Shown here in pieces: positions 1-9,200 of a DNA stretch of 64,000 nt; the first letter of the stretch is position 1; each line of letters opens with the position of its first letter. The translations under genes and the position numbers were made by a program. The notes beneath the pieces were generated by a model. The model saw only the letters and a program-made list of their open reading frames with translations, was not told where the DNA came from and ran no database searches. The stretch lies in the NCBI RefSeq assembly GCF_945957465.1, contig NZ_CAMFLC010000001.1, positions 186,001 through 250,000 of the forward strand, given 5' to 3'. The stretch comes from an uncultured Leifsonia sp. (GTDB lineage Bacteria > Actinomycetota > Actinomycetes > Actinomycetales > Microbacteriaceae).

Positions 1-1
1 C

Positions 2-241
2 GTCCCATACAGCCTGGACACGTTCATCCTGCGTCGGATCACCCCGCGGCTGTACGCGGTGATCACATCGTTCGGGCCCGTGATCGCGACCCTGTTCGGC
101 GTCCTCGTGCTCGGCGAGCACTTCGAGCCGGTGCAGCTCGCCGGCATCGCCCTCGTCTGCGTCGCCGCGGGCGTCACCATCGCCACGCAACGCGAGCGCC
201 CGCGCTCCCCGCTCGAGGCGACCGCCGAGACCATCCCCTAG
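2..241 (+). CDS. EamA/RhtA-type drug/metabolite transporter, C-terminal fragment
   Basis: The reading frame enters from the left edge and ends at a TAG, so only the last 79 or so residues are present. They read as the final two membrane helices of an EamA-family exporter: the opening VPYSLDTFILRRI resembles the fourth-repeat region of RhtA-like amino-acid exporters, followed by a helix containing GPVIATLFGVLVLGE and another with LAGIALVCVAAGV. The conserved G-x-x-x-LGE turn between the helices is present. The protein would sit in the cytoplasmic membrane; the substrate cannot be told from this fragment. It converges on the ABC exporter genes, with a set of palindromes between them. Confidence 0.75.
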   Translation, partial: VPYSLDTFILRRITPRLYAVITSFGPVIATLFGVLVLGEHFEPVQLAGIALVCVAAGVTIATQRERPRSPLEATAETIP

Positions 242-249
242 CCGCGCCG

Positions 250-310
250 CGACATTCGTCACGAATGTCGCGATTCGTGCCACGAAAGTCGACATTCGTG
301 ACGAATGTCG
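250..310. repeat. Three palindromes spaced exactly 20 bp
   Basis: Two perfect dyads, each with 10-bp arms around a single centre base (CGACATTCGT-N-ACGAATGTCG), occupy 250-270 and 290-310. Between them, 270-290 holds a degenerate copy whose perfect core is TTCGTG-C-CACGAA (274-286). The dyad centres are at 260, 280 and 300, about two helical turns apart. They lie between two convergent genes. No T-tract follows on either strand, so ordinary intrinsic termination is not obvious. A protein-binding array, a REP-like intergenic element or a bidirectional hairpin are all possible. I see no other copy in the window. Confidence 0.8.
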
Positions 311-316
311 ACCGCA

Positions 317-1207
317 TCAGGAGAGGATGTCTTTGCTGAGGAAGCGCCCGATGGCCAGGGCACCGAAGACGGCGACATAGCCGGCCTGCAGCACCGCGTT
401 CGAGACGAAGGAGTCCCACACCAGCGGGGCGCGGAGGAAGTCGGCGAAGCCCAGCCAGTAGTGGCTGAACAGCCACGGGTGCAGGGCATCGAGCTGCGGC
501 AGCTGATCGAGCACCTGCGACACCACCGCCAGCACCGCGGTCGCGGCCATCGCCCCCACCGGCACGTCGGTCAGCGTCGACAGGAACAGACCGATCGCGC
601 ACATCCCGAGCAGCGACACGACGATGTAGAGCGCGATCAGCAGGAGCCTCAGCGCAGCATCGCCCACGCTCACGACGCTGCCCGAGAGCAGGGTCACCGG
701 CCCGATCGGGAACAGGATCGCGCCGATGACGGCGCCGGCGACGGCGACCGTCAACGCGGCTGCGATGCAGAAGGCCGCACATCCGGCGTACTTGACGGCG
801 AGCAGCCGAAGCCGACCGGCCGGCGCGATGACGAGGTAGCGCAGCGTGCCGTGGCTCGCCTCGCCCGCGATGGTGTCACCGGCGACCACCCCGATCGTGA
901 GCGGAAGGAACAGCGGGACGCACACGACGAGCGCCGTGAACGCGACGAACAGGCCGTTGCCGGTGATCTGATCGAGGAACGCGGGGCCGCGACCGCGACC
1001 GGTCACGCGCACCGCGACGGCGATCAGGACCGGGACCGCGGCCAGGGCGGCGAGCATCGCCCACGTGCGCCAGCGCCGGAAGAGCACCGACAGCTCGGAC
1101 CACAACAGCGACCATCCGGCAGAGGGCCGCTCCCGCCGGGCGGTCACCGAGTCCCGCGCTGTCGCCGCCGCCGGATGCTCCAGCGGCACCGCCTCACTGC
1201 TCGACAT
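317..1207 (-). CDS. ABC-2 type transporter permease
   Basis: This 296-residue integral membrane protein has about six hydrophobic segments, beginning near residue 48 after a polar cytoplasmic N-terminus. The motif E-x-x-x-GTLRYL-x-x-x-P-x-x-R-x-x-L-x-x-x-K, around residues 115-138, is typical of ABC-2 permeases that follow an export ATPase. Its ATG start lies inside the end of the ATPase gene (14-bp overlap), indicating translational coupling. It would form the channel half of an exporter with that ATPase; the substrate is unknown. The third gene of the set is a LolA-like envelope protein, which suggests an envelope role, but that is inference. Confidence 0.85.
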   Translation of the reverse strand: MSSSEAVPLEHPAAATARDSVTARRERPSAGWSLLWSELSVLFRRWRTWAMLAALAAVPVLIAVAVRVTGRGRGPAFLDQITGNGLFVAFTALVVCVPLFLPLTIGVVAGDTIAGEASHGTLRYLVIAPAGRLRLLAVKYAGCAAFCIAAALTVAVAGAVIGAILFPIGPVTLLSGSVVSVGDAALRLLLIALYIVVSLLGMCAIGLFLSTLTDVPVGAMAATAVLAVVSQVLDQLPQLDALHPWLFSHYWLGFADFLRAPLVWDSFVSNAVLQAGYVAVFGALAIGRFLSKDILS

Positions 1208-2129
1208 CGAAGCCCTCCCCCGTCAGCTCCACGAACCGTTCCTCGAGGCTGGACGCGCGCACTGAGAAGCCGCGCAGCCGCACCCCCGCGCCGACCAGAG
1301 CCGACGCGAGCTCCTCCGCGAGGGGCGCGTCGCCGCCGAGCCCGGCCTCCACGCCGTCGCCGACGGCCTCGGGAGCGAGACCCAGCCGGGCGAGGACTTC
1401 CGCGGCGATGCCCTGGTCCGGCGTCGTCACGGTGACCCGCGGGCCGGACGCACCGCGCAAGTCGTCGAGCGACCCCTGTGCGACCAGCCTGCCCGCCCGC
1501 ATGATCGCCGCGTGCGAGCAGATCTGCTCGATCTCGGCGAGCAGGTGACTGGAGACGAAGACCGTCGTCCCCTCGTCCGCGAGCGACCGGACGAGGTTGC
1601 GCACCTCCCGGGTGCCCTGCGGGTCGAGGCCGTTCGTCGGCTCGTCGAGTACGAGGAGATCGCGATCGGTGAGGAGCGCGCCCGCGATGCCGAGCCGTTG
1701 CTTCATGCCGAGCGAGTAGGCACGCACGTGCTTGCCCGCCGCGTGCGACAGGCCGACGCGCTCGAGAGCGGCCTCCACGCGGGCCGCGCGGGTGGCGCCG
1801 GGGGCATAGCGGTCGGCGGTGTCGCGGCGCACCAGGTTGGCCGCCCCGGAGAGGTAGGGGGCGAACGACGGCCCCTCCACCAGCGCCCCCACCCGAGGCA
1901 GCACGGACGCGCCACGGTCGGGCATCGCTTCACCGAGCACCGAGATCGAACCGGCCGACGGGGATATCAACCCGAGCAGCATCCGGATCGTGGTCGTCTT
2001 GCCCGACCCGTTCGGTCCGAGGAATCCGAACACGGAACCCCGCGGCACGGAGAGGCTGAGGTCGTCGACCACGGCGCGCCCGCGGAACCGCTTCGTGAGT
2101 CCGCTGGTCGCGATCGCGGCCTCGCTCAC
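1194..2129 (-). CDS. ABC transporter ATP-binding protein
   Basis: A 311-residue export-type ATPase. Walker A (GPNGSGKTT) is at residues 38-46, the signature motif YSLGMKQR at about 138-145 and Walker B with its catalytic glutamate (LLVLDEPT) at about 158-165, followed by the D-loop NGLDPQG and a switch histidine in SSHLL. The C-terminal part after residue 215 matches the extra domain common in CcmA/DrrA-like ATPases. Its ATG overlaps the stop of the upstream LolA-like gene by 4 bp (ATGA) and its 3' end overlaps the permease start, so the three genes form one translationally coupled unit. Confidence 0.92.
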   Translation of the reverse strand: MSEAAIATSGLTKRFRGRAVVDDLSLSVPRGSVFGFLGPNGSGKTTTIRMLLGLISPSAGSISVLGEAMPDRGASVLPRVGALVEGPSFAPYLSGAANLVRRDTADRYAPGATRAARVEAALERVGLSHAAGKHVRAYSLGMKQRLGIAGALLTDRDLLVLDEPTNGLDPQGTREVRNLVRSLADEGTTVFVSSHLLAEIEQICSHAAIMRAGRLVAQGSLDDLRGASGPRVTVTTPDQGIAAEVLARLGLAPEAVGDGVEAGLGGDAPLAEELASALVGAGVRLRGFSVRASSLEERFVELTGEGFDVEQ

Positions 2130-3205
2130 CGTGCGGCGGACTGCAGCGCGGAGACCGGAACGGAGCCGGCGAGAACGCGCCCGTCGGCGGTGACGAGCAC
2201 CGAGAGCAGCGTGGTCGAGAGAGCGCGCCCGCCGTCGACCGGCTGCGTCAGCTCACCGACGAGCGGGTCGGCGAGGGCCCGAGCGGGCACCGTGCCTGCC
2301 GGGAGGCTCACGATCGTCGCCCAGCCGGTGCCGGTCATCGTGGGCTTCGGGTGTGCGGTGCGGTCGGCGCGCTCACCCGGCTTGGGCGAGCGCTCGACCA
2401 CGGTCGCCCCCTTCGGCGGCGTGAACGAGAAGACGCTCGCATCGGGCGCTCCCGGGCTGAACGACCTGAAACCGGCCTCGAAAGCAGGAGAGGACGCCCC
2501 GCGCGCCGTCACCTGGACGCGCAGCGGGAGTCCGGTCTGGCCGTCGACCGCGATGGCGACCGAGCCCACCAGGGTGGCGTCGGTCCGTGGCGTCAGCACC
2601 AGGTCGTACGCGTCGCGGCCGGCGACCTTCGTGTTCGCGCCGAGGGAGACCGCGGTGGTCGGGTCGACGGCGGCGAGGAAACGCTGAGCGAGCGCTTGCG
2701 GAGTGGTGGCGGTCGGGTCAGGAGCGGCCGCGTCAGGACCGGTCGTATCAGGGGCGGCGGTCGGCGTGCCGTCCCTGTGCGCGGGCACCGTGAGGTGCGT
2801 CACCGACTCGTCGGACGACTGATACAGCCAGACGTCGGAGCCATTGCGGATCGCGTCGCGCTCGGCGAGCTGGTCGAGCACCTGGACCCGCACCTTCGTC
2901 GGCCCGTCCACGTACACCTTGGCCATGTGGTCGCCCATCAACAACTCGAGCGTGCTCGCGACGGAGTCGCCGGCGCTGGAACCGCCGGTCGACTTCGGCA
3001 GGCTGGGCAGCCCCAGGTCAGAGCTCTGCTCGACCGTTCCCGAGAACGCCTTCGTATCGCTCGACGCGACGAGCCGGAGGACGTCCTCCGGCGACTTGAC
3101 GGGGAGGTCGGCCGCCCCCGCTGCGAGCGGGACGGCGATCGCTCCCGCGGCGATCGCGACGGGGACGACGATGGCGGGCAGCCAGCGGACCAGACGGTGC
3201 TTCAT
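2126..3205 (-). CDS. LolA-like / DUF2092-type exported protein
   Basis: A 359-residue protein with a positively charged N-terminus and one hydrophobic stretch (about residues 8-31) ending in an A-x-A site before ADLP, so it is probably a secreted or N-anchored envelope protein. The rest reads as a LolA/LppX-like lipid-binding fold: a first half that asks for KVYVDGPTKVRVQVLD-type strands and a later half containing DAYDLVLTPR and GLPLRVQV. Residues near 140-165 form an Ala/Pro/Thr/Asp-rich linker. It is the first gene of a coupled operon with an ABC-2 exporter. Such proteins in related bacteria are annotated as outer membrane lipoprotein carrier-like; the cargo here is unknown. Confidence 0.7.
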   Translation of the reverse strand: MKHRLVRWLPAIVVPVAIAAGAIAVPLAAGAADLPVKSPEDVLRLVASSDTKAFSGTVEQSSDLGLPSLPKSTGGSSAGDSVASTLELLMGDHMAKVYVDGPTKVRVQVLDQLAERDAIRNGSDVWLYQSSDESVTHLTVPAHRDGTPTAAPDTTGPDAAAPDPTATTPQALAQRFLAAVDPTTAVSLGANTKVAGRDAYDLVLTPRTDATLVGSVAIAVDGQTGLPLRVQVTARGASSPAFEAGFRSFSPGAPDASVFSFTPPKGATVVERSPKPGERADRTAHPKPTMTGTGWATIVSLPAGTVPARALADPLVGELTQPVDGGRALSTTLLSVLVTADGRVLAGSVPVSALQSAAR

Positions 3206-3212
3206 AGTGCCG

Positions 3213-3218
3213 AGGATA
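3213..3218 (-). promoter_or_regulatory. Candidate -10 (TATCCT), leaderless start for LolA-like gene
   Basis: On the minus strand TATCCT lies seven bases before the ATG at 3205, so transcription would begin at or next to the start codon. No convincing -35 element is visible in the GC-rich sequence upstream. No ribosome binding site precedes this ATG, which supports a leaderless message. Confidence 0.35.
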
Positions 3219-3327
3219 CGCTGGGGACACCCGCGCCGACCCTCCGGATTCCATGGGAGAACACGAAATCATCCCCTGGTATGACCTCGGCTGGGAGCCC
3301 TCCGTACGAACCCTCCTGGCACGCAGA

Positions 3328-3349
3328 AGGCCCCGCCGAAGCGGGGCCT
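3328..3349 (-). terminator. pyk terminator hairpin
   Basis: A 9-bp perfect stem (AGGCCCCGC / GCGGGGCCT) closes a TTCG tetraloop as read on the minus strand, starting 14 bases past the pyk stop codon. Only a short TTCT follows, as is common for actinobacterial terminators. Confidence 0.75.
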
Positions 3350-3362
3350 CCCTCATCCGTCG

Positions 3363-4778
3363 CTACAGGACGTCGCCGACCCTGTGGACGCGGATGTCGT
3401 TCGTGGTTCCGGGGATCCCGGGAGGGGAGCCGGAGATGATGATCACCTTGTCGCCGTCGACGGCGCGACCGGTGGACTTGAGCGCCTCGTCGACCTGGGC
3501 GACCATCTGGTCGGTGTGCGTGACACGGCCGACCACGAAGGACTCCACGCCCCAGAACAGCGACATGCGGCGGCGCACCGACTCCTCCGGCGTGAAGGCC
3601 AGGATCGGGATCTTGTTGCGCAGGCGGGCCATGCGGCGGGCCGACTCGCCCGACTCGGTGAAGACGCAGAGGAACTTCGCCTCGACGAAGTCGGCGACCT
3701 CCGTCGCGGCCAGGGTGATCGCTCCCGACTGGGTGCGGGGGCGCGTGCCGAGCGGCTGGATGCGGTCGAGCCCGTGCTCCTCGGTGGAGGTCACAATACG
3801 GGCCATGGTCGCGACCGTGATCGCCGGGTACTCGCCGACGCTGGTCTCGCCGGAGAGCATCACGGCGTCGGCGCCGTCGAGAACGGCGTTGGCGACGTCG
3901 GAGGTCTCTGCACGGGTCGGGACCGGGCTGGAGATCATCGACTCGAGCATCTGGGTCGCGACGATGACCGGCTTGGCCGCGCGGCGGGCGAGCTCGACAG
4001 CGCGCTTCTGCACGATCGGCACGGCCTCCAGCGGCAGCTCGACGCCGAGGTCGCCTCGGGCGACCATGATGGCGTCGAACGCCTCGATGATCTCCTCCAG
4101 CGCCTCCACGGCCTGCGGCTTCTCGATCTTGGCCACGACGGGGACCTTGCGGCCCTCCTCGGCCATGATCTCGTGCACGCGCTCGATGTCGATCGCGTTG
4201 CGCACGAACGAGAGCGCGATGATGTCCGCCCCGAGCTTGAGGCCCCAGCGCAGGTCCGCCTCGTCCTTCTCGGACAGCGCGGGCACGTTGACGGCGACGC
4301 CCGGCAGGTTGATGCCCTTGTTGTTGGAGACCGGACCGGCGACGACGACCTCCGTCGTCACGACGTTGCCCTCGACCTCGACGACGCGCACGCGCACCTT
4401 GCCGTCGTCGATCAGCAGGTAGTCGCCCGGCCTTACGTCCTGCGGCAGGCCCTTGAACGTGGTCGAGGAGATCTCCTTGGTGCCGATGATGTCATCGGTG
4501 GTGATCTTGAAGATATCGCCCTCGGCGAGCTCGTAGGGGCCGGCTTCGAACTTGCCGAGACGGATCTTGGGGCCCTGGAGGTCGACCAGGACGGCGACCG
4601 GCTTGCCCGCGTCCTCGGCGGCCTTGCGCACGTTGGCGTAGACCCCCTCGTGCACGTCGTAGCTGCCGTGGCTCAGATTCATCCTCGCCACGTCCACACC
4701 CGCGTCGATGATCGCGCGGATGTTGTCGTAACTGGAGGTCGCCGGACCGAGGGTCGCGACGATTTTCGCCCTTCTCAT
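3363..4778 (-). CDS. pyk: Pyruvate kinase
   Basis: This 471-residue enzyme converts phosphoenolpyruvate and ADP to pyruvate and ATP in glycolysis. The start is placed at the ATG giving MRRAKIVATLGPAT, the usual N-terminus of the family. The frame stays open further upstream, but that extension does not look like pyruvate kinase. Visible motifs are ARMNLSHG near residue 33 (ADP/K+ site), the catalytic-lysine region VAKIEKPQAVE and the Mg2+-binding MVARGDLGVELP, followed by the C-terminal regulatory domain with GESARRMARLRN. The length is normal. It follows gltD by about 60 bp and is closed by a clear hairpin. It may be cotranscribed with gltBD, or have its own promoter in that gap. Confidence 0.97.
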   Translation of the reverse strand: MRRAKIVATLGPATSSYDNIRAIIDAGVDVARMNLSHGSYDVHEGVYANVRKAAEDAGKPVAVLVDLQGPKIRLGKFEAGPYELAEGDIFKITTDDIIGTKEISSTTFKGLPQDVRPGDYLLIDDGKVRVRVVEVEGNVVTTEVVVAGPVSNNKGINLPGVAVNVPALSEKDEADLRWGLKLGADIIALSFVRNAIDIERVHEIMAEEGRKVPVVAKIEKPQAVEALEEIIEAFDAIMVARGDLGVELPLEAVPIVQKRAVELARRAAKPVIVATQMLESMISSPVPTRAETSDVANAVLDGADAVMLSGETSVGEYPAITVATMARIVTSTEEHGLDRIQPLGTRPRTQSGAITLAATEVADFVEAKFLCVFTESGESARRMARLRNKIPILAFTPEESVRRRMSLFWGVESFVVGRVTHTDQMVAQVDEALKSTGRAVDGDKVIIISGSPPGIPGTTNDIRVHRVGDVL

Positions 4779-4839
4779 GGGTTTTTCAATGCTCCGTGAT
4801 TCTCGCGCCCCTGACGGCGCGTTCTCGTGATGGAGGGGA

Positions 4840-6297
4840 TCAGACGAGGATGCCCCGGTCGGTGGGACGGACCGGCGACGGCAACTGCGTCTCCCCTTCA
4901 AGATACCGGTCGACGGCGGCTGCCGCTGCCCGGCCCTCTGCGATGGCCCAGACGATGAGCGACTGACCGCGGCCTGCGTCGCCCGCGACGAACACGCCGG
5001 CCTCGCTGGTCTGGTAGCCGCCGTCACGGGCCACATTACCCCGGTCGTCGAACGGGAGGCCGAGCTGACCGCTCAGGCCGTCCTGCTCCGGACCGGTGAA
5101 TCCGAGTGCGAGCAGCACCAGGTCGGCCGGGATCTCGCGCTCGGTTCCGGCTTTCGGCACACGTCGGCCGTCGAGGTATTCGGTCTCGGCGACGCGCAGT
5201 GCCCGGACCTCGCCGAACTCGTTCGCGAGGAACTCGACGGTCGATGCGAGGTACTCGCGTGCACCGCCCTCTTCGTGCGCGCTCTGCACCTCGAACAGCG
5301 TCGGGGTCATCGGCCACGGCTGGTGCGGCGGGCGCTCCGACGGAGGCTGCTTGCCGATCGCGAGGTTGGTCACGCTCGCGGCGCCCTGGCGGTGCGCCGT
5401 GCCGATGCAGTCGGCGCCCGTGTCGCCGCCGCCGAGGACGACCACGTGCTTGCCGTCCGCGGTGATCTGATCGGCGATCTGGTCGCCGGCGCCCGCCTTG
5501 TTCTGCTGGACGAGGTACTCCATCGCGAAGTGCACACCCGCGAGGTCTCGACCCGGGATCGGGAGGTCGCGCGGCACCATCGCACCGGTCGCCACCACCA
5601 CGGCGTCGTAGCGCGCGCGGAGGTCGTCCCACGCGATGTCGACGCCGATGTTGACGCCGGCGCGGAACCGCGTGCCCTCGGCCATCATCTGGTTCAGACG
5701 CGCCTCAAGGTGCTTCTTCTCCATCTTGAAGTCCGGGATGCCGTAGCGCAGCAGGCCGCCGATGCGGTCGTCACGCTCGTACACGGCGACCGTGTGACCG
5801 GCGCGGGTCAGCTGCTGGGCGGCGGCGAGGCCCGCAGGGCCGGAACCGACGACCGCGACGGTCTTGCCGGTGAGCCGCTCCGGGGGATGCGGCTGCACCC
5901 AGCCGTTCTGCCAGGCCTGGTCGATGATCGACACCTCGACCTGCTTGATCGTCACCGCAGGCTGGTTGATGCCGAGCACGCACGACGACTCGCACGGCGC
6001 CGGGCACAGCCGCCCGGTGAACTCGGGGAAGTTGTTGGTCGCGTGCAGGCGCTCGATGGCCTGGCGGCCCTCCCCGCGCCACATCAGGTCGTTCCACTCC
6101 GGGATCAGGTTGCCGAGGGGGCAGCCCTGGTGGCAGAACGGCACGCCGCAGTCCATGCACCGGCCGGCCTGGCGGCGCAGCTGGGCGGGGTCGCCCGCCT
6201 CGTAGACCTCTTTCCAGTCCATGAGCCGGACCGAGACCGGTCGGCGCTTGGGGAGCTCGCGCTCCGTCGTCTTCAAGAAACCCTTGGGATCAGCCAC
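4840..6297 (-). CDS. gltD: Glutamate synthase (NADPH) small subunit
   Basis: The 485-residue beta subunit passes electrons from NADPH via FAD to the large subunit. The N-terminal part (about residues 45-105) carries two cysteine clusters for [4Fe-4S] centres: C-x2-C-x4-C-x3-C in [13 protein letters not shown], and CPAPCESSC. An FAD-binding [12 protein letters not shown] lies near residue 150 and an NADPH-binding [12 protein letters not shown] near 290. A final FAD motif, [14 protein letters not shown], is near the end. The GTG start overlaps the gltB stop by 8 bp, so the subunits are translationally coupled. Confidence 0.97.
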   Translation of the reverse strand: MADPKGFLKTTERELPKRRPVSVRLMDWKEVYEAGDPAQLRRQAGRCMDCGVPFCHQGCPLGNLIPEWNDLMWRGEGRQAIERLHATNNFPEFTGRLCPAPCESSCVLGINQPAVTIKQVEVSIIDQAWQNGWVQPHPPERLTGKTVAVVGSGPAGLAAAQQLTRAGHTVAVYERDDRIGGLLRYGIPDFKMEKKHLEARLNQMMAEGTRFRAGVNIGVDIAWDDLRARYDAVVVATGAMVPRDLPIPGRDLAGVHFAMEYLVQQNKAGAGDQIADQITADGKHVVVLGGGDTGADCIGTAHRQGAASVTNLAIGKQPPSERPPHQPWPMTPTLFEVQSAHEEGGAREYLASTVEFLANEFGEVRALRVAETEYLDGRRVPKAGTEREIPADLVLLALGFTGPEQDGLSGQLGLPFDDRGNVARDGGYQTSEAGVFVAGDAGRGQSLIVWAIAEGRAAAAAVDRYLEGETQLPSPVRPTDRGILV

Positions 6298-9200
6298 CGG
6301 TCACCTCCAGAATCCGGTTCCACACAATGTCGCCGTCGGGGTCGAGACCCTCGTCGACGGCCTCCTGCCGCATCTGCAGCACGGCCGCGTAGTCGCGCGG
6401 GAGCACCTTGACGAACTTCGCGACGGTGTCGTCGAAGTCCGCGAGCATCCGGTCGGCCAGGGCCGAGCCGGTCTCAGCTCGATGCTGCTCCAGCAGATCG
6501 CGAACGATCTCGATGTCGGCGCTGCCGAGCGGGAGGAGTTCCAGCTCCCCGCTGGCGAGCGCCTCGCGGTTGACGCGCTCGTCCTTCAGCTCGTACACGT
6601 ACGCGGTTCCACCCGACATGCCGGCGCCCAGGTTGCGCCCGGTGCCGCCCAGGATGACCGCGAGGCCTCCCGTCATGTACTCGAGCGCGTGGTCGCCGAC
6701 GCCCTCCACGACCGCCGTCGCGCCGGAGTTGCGGACCAGGAAGCGCTCGCCCACGATGCCGCGGATGAACATGCTGCCCTGCGTCGCGCCGTAGCCGATC
6801 ACGTTCCCGGCGATGACGTTCCGCTCGGCGGGGAAGACGCTGCCCTGCGGCGGCCGCACGATGATCTGGCCGCCCGAGAGCCCCTTGCCGACGTAGTCGT
6901 TGGAGTCGCCCTCCAGGCGCAGTGTGATGCCGGCCGGGAGGAATGCACCGAGCGACTGGCCGGCGGAACCGGTGAGCGTGATGTCGATGGTGCCGGTGGG
7001 CAGGCCGTTCTCGCCGTGGCGCACGGTCACCTCGTGGCCGAGCATGGTGCCGACCGCCCGCTCGGTGTTCCGGATGGGCAGGGACAGCGAGAGCGTGGCA
7101 CCGTTCGCCCCGGGGTGCTCCGCGGAGAGCACGTCGTGCGCCGCCTGGATGAGCTGGTTGTCGAAGTGCTCGTCCAGCTCGTGGTCCTGTGCGCGGCCGT
7201 TCTTGCGTGGCGCGCTCTCCGGGAACTCCGGACCGCGCAGGATCGGGGTCAGGTCCATGCCCGACGCCTTCCAGTGCTCGATGGCACGGTCGGCGTCGAG
7301 CAGCTCGGCGTGGCCGATCGCCTCGTCGAGACTGCGGAAGCCGAGTTCGGCGAGGTACTCGCGCACCTCCTGGGCGATGAACTCGAAGAAGTTCACGACG
7401 AACTCCGGCTTGCCCGAGAACCGGGAGCGCAGCTCCGGGTTCTGCGTGGCGACGCCCACCGGGCAGGTGTCGAGGTGGCACACGCGCATCATGATGCAGC
7501 CGGAGACGACGAGCGGGGCGGTCGCGAAGCCGAACTCCTCCGCGCCGAGCAGGGCACCGACGATCACGTCGCGGCCGGTCTTCAGCTGGCCGTCGACCTG
7601 CACGACGACGCGCTCGCGCATGCCGTTGAGCATGAGTGTCTGCTGCGTCTCGGCGAGGCCGAGCTCCCACGGCGTGCCCGCGTGCTTGAGCGAGTTGACC
7701 GGGGAGGCGCCGGTTCCGCCGTCGTGGCCGGAGACCAGGATGACGTCGGCGAGGGCCTTGGCCGTTCCGGCCGCGACCGCGCCGATGCCCGATTCGCTCA
7801 CGAGCTTGACGTGCACCCGCGCCTGCGGGTTGGCACGCTTCAGGTCGAAGATCAACTGCTTGAGATCCTCGATCGAGTAGATGTCGTGGTGCGGCGGCGG
7901 CGAGATGAGACCGACGCCGGCGGTCGCGTGCCGGGTGCGGGCGACCCACGGGTAGACCTTCGTGGGCGGCAGCTGACCGCCCTCGCCGGGCTTCGCGCCC
8001 TGGGCGAGCTTGATCTGGATATCGTCGGCGTGCGTCAGATACATGGACGTGACACCGAACCGGCCGGAGGCGACCTGCTTGATCGCGCTGCGGCGCTCCG
8101 GGTCGAGCAGACGGTCGAGGTCCTCGCCGCCCTCCCCGGTGTTGGACTTGGCGCCCAGCCGGTTCATCGCGATCGCAAGCGTCTCGTGCGCCTCCTTGGA
8201 GATCGAGCCGTAGCTCATCGCGCCGGTGGAGAACCGCTTGACGATCGACTCGACCGGCTCGACCTCGTCGATCGGCACGGCGGGACGCGTGCCGGTCTTG
8301 AGCGCGAACATGCCGCGCAGCGTCATGAGCGACTCGGCCTGGTCGTCCACCAGCTTGGTGTACTCGCGGAAGATGTCGTAGCGGCGTGTGCGCGTGGAGT
8401 GCTGCAGCCGGAAGACGGTCTCCGGGTTGAACAGGTGCGGGGCGCCGTCGCGACGCCACTGGTACTCGCCGCCTGTCGCAAGACGCTCGTGGGCGACGAT
8501 GGCGCCCTCCGCCGGATACGCGCTGCTGTGCCGAGCGAGGTTCTCGGCCGCGATCACCTCGATGCCGATGCCGCCGAGCTTGCTCGTCGTGCCGGTGAAG
8601 TACTCGTCGACGAACTCCTGGCTGAGGCCGACGGCCTCGAACGCCTGGGCGCCGGCGTACGACGACACCGTCGAGATGCCCATCTTGGACATGATCTTGA
8701 GGACGCCCTTGCCGAGAGCCTTGATCACGTTCTTGACGGCCTTCTCGGGCGAGACGGAGGTGATCATCCCGCTGCGAACCAACTCCTCGCAGGTCTCCAT
8801 CGCAAGGTAGGGGTTGATCGCCGACGCGCCGTAACCGATGAGCAGCGCGACGTGGTGCACTTCACGCACGTCGCCTGCCTCCACGATCAGGCCCACCTTC
8901 ATGCGGTTCTCCGCGCGGATCAGGTGATGGTGCACGGCGGCCAGCATGAGGAGCGACGGGATCGGCGCCAGGTCTTTGGTGGAGTCGCGGTCGCTCAGGA
9001 CGATGAACTGCGCTCCGGCCTCGATGGCCTCGTCGACCTCGTCGCACATCTCCGCCAGCCGGCGCTTCAGCGCGTCGGGACCGGCCTCGAAGCGGTACAG
9101 ACCGCGCACGGTCGTCGTGAGCCTGCTGCCGGGCCGCGGGTCGATGTGCTGGATCTTCGCGAGCTCGTCGTTGTCGATGACCGGGAAGTCCAGGACGACC

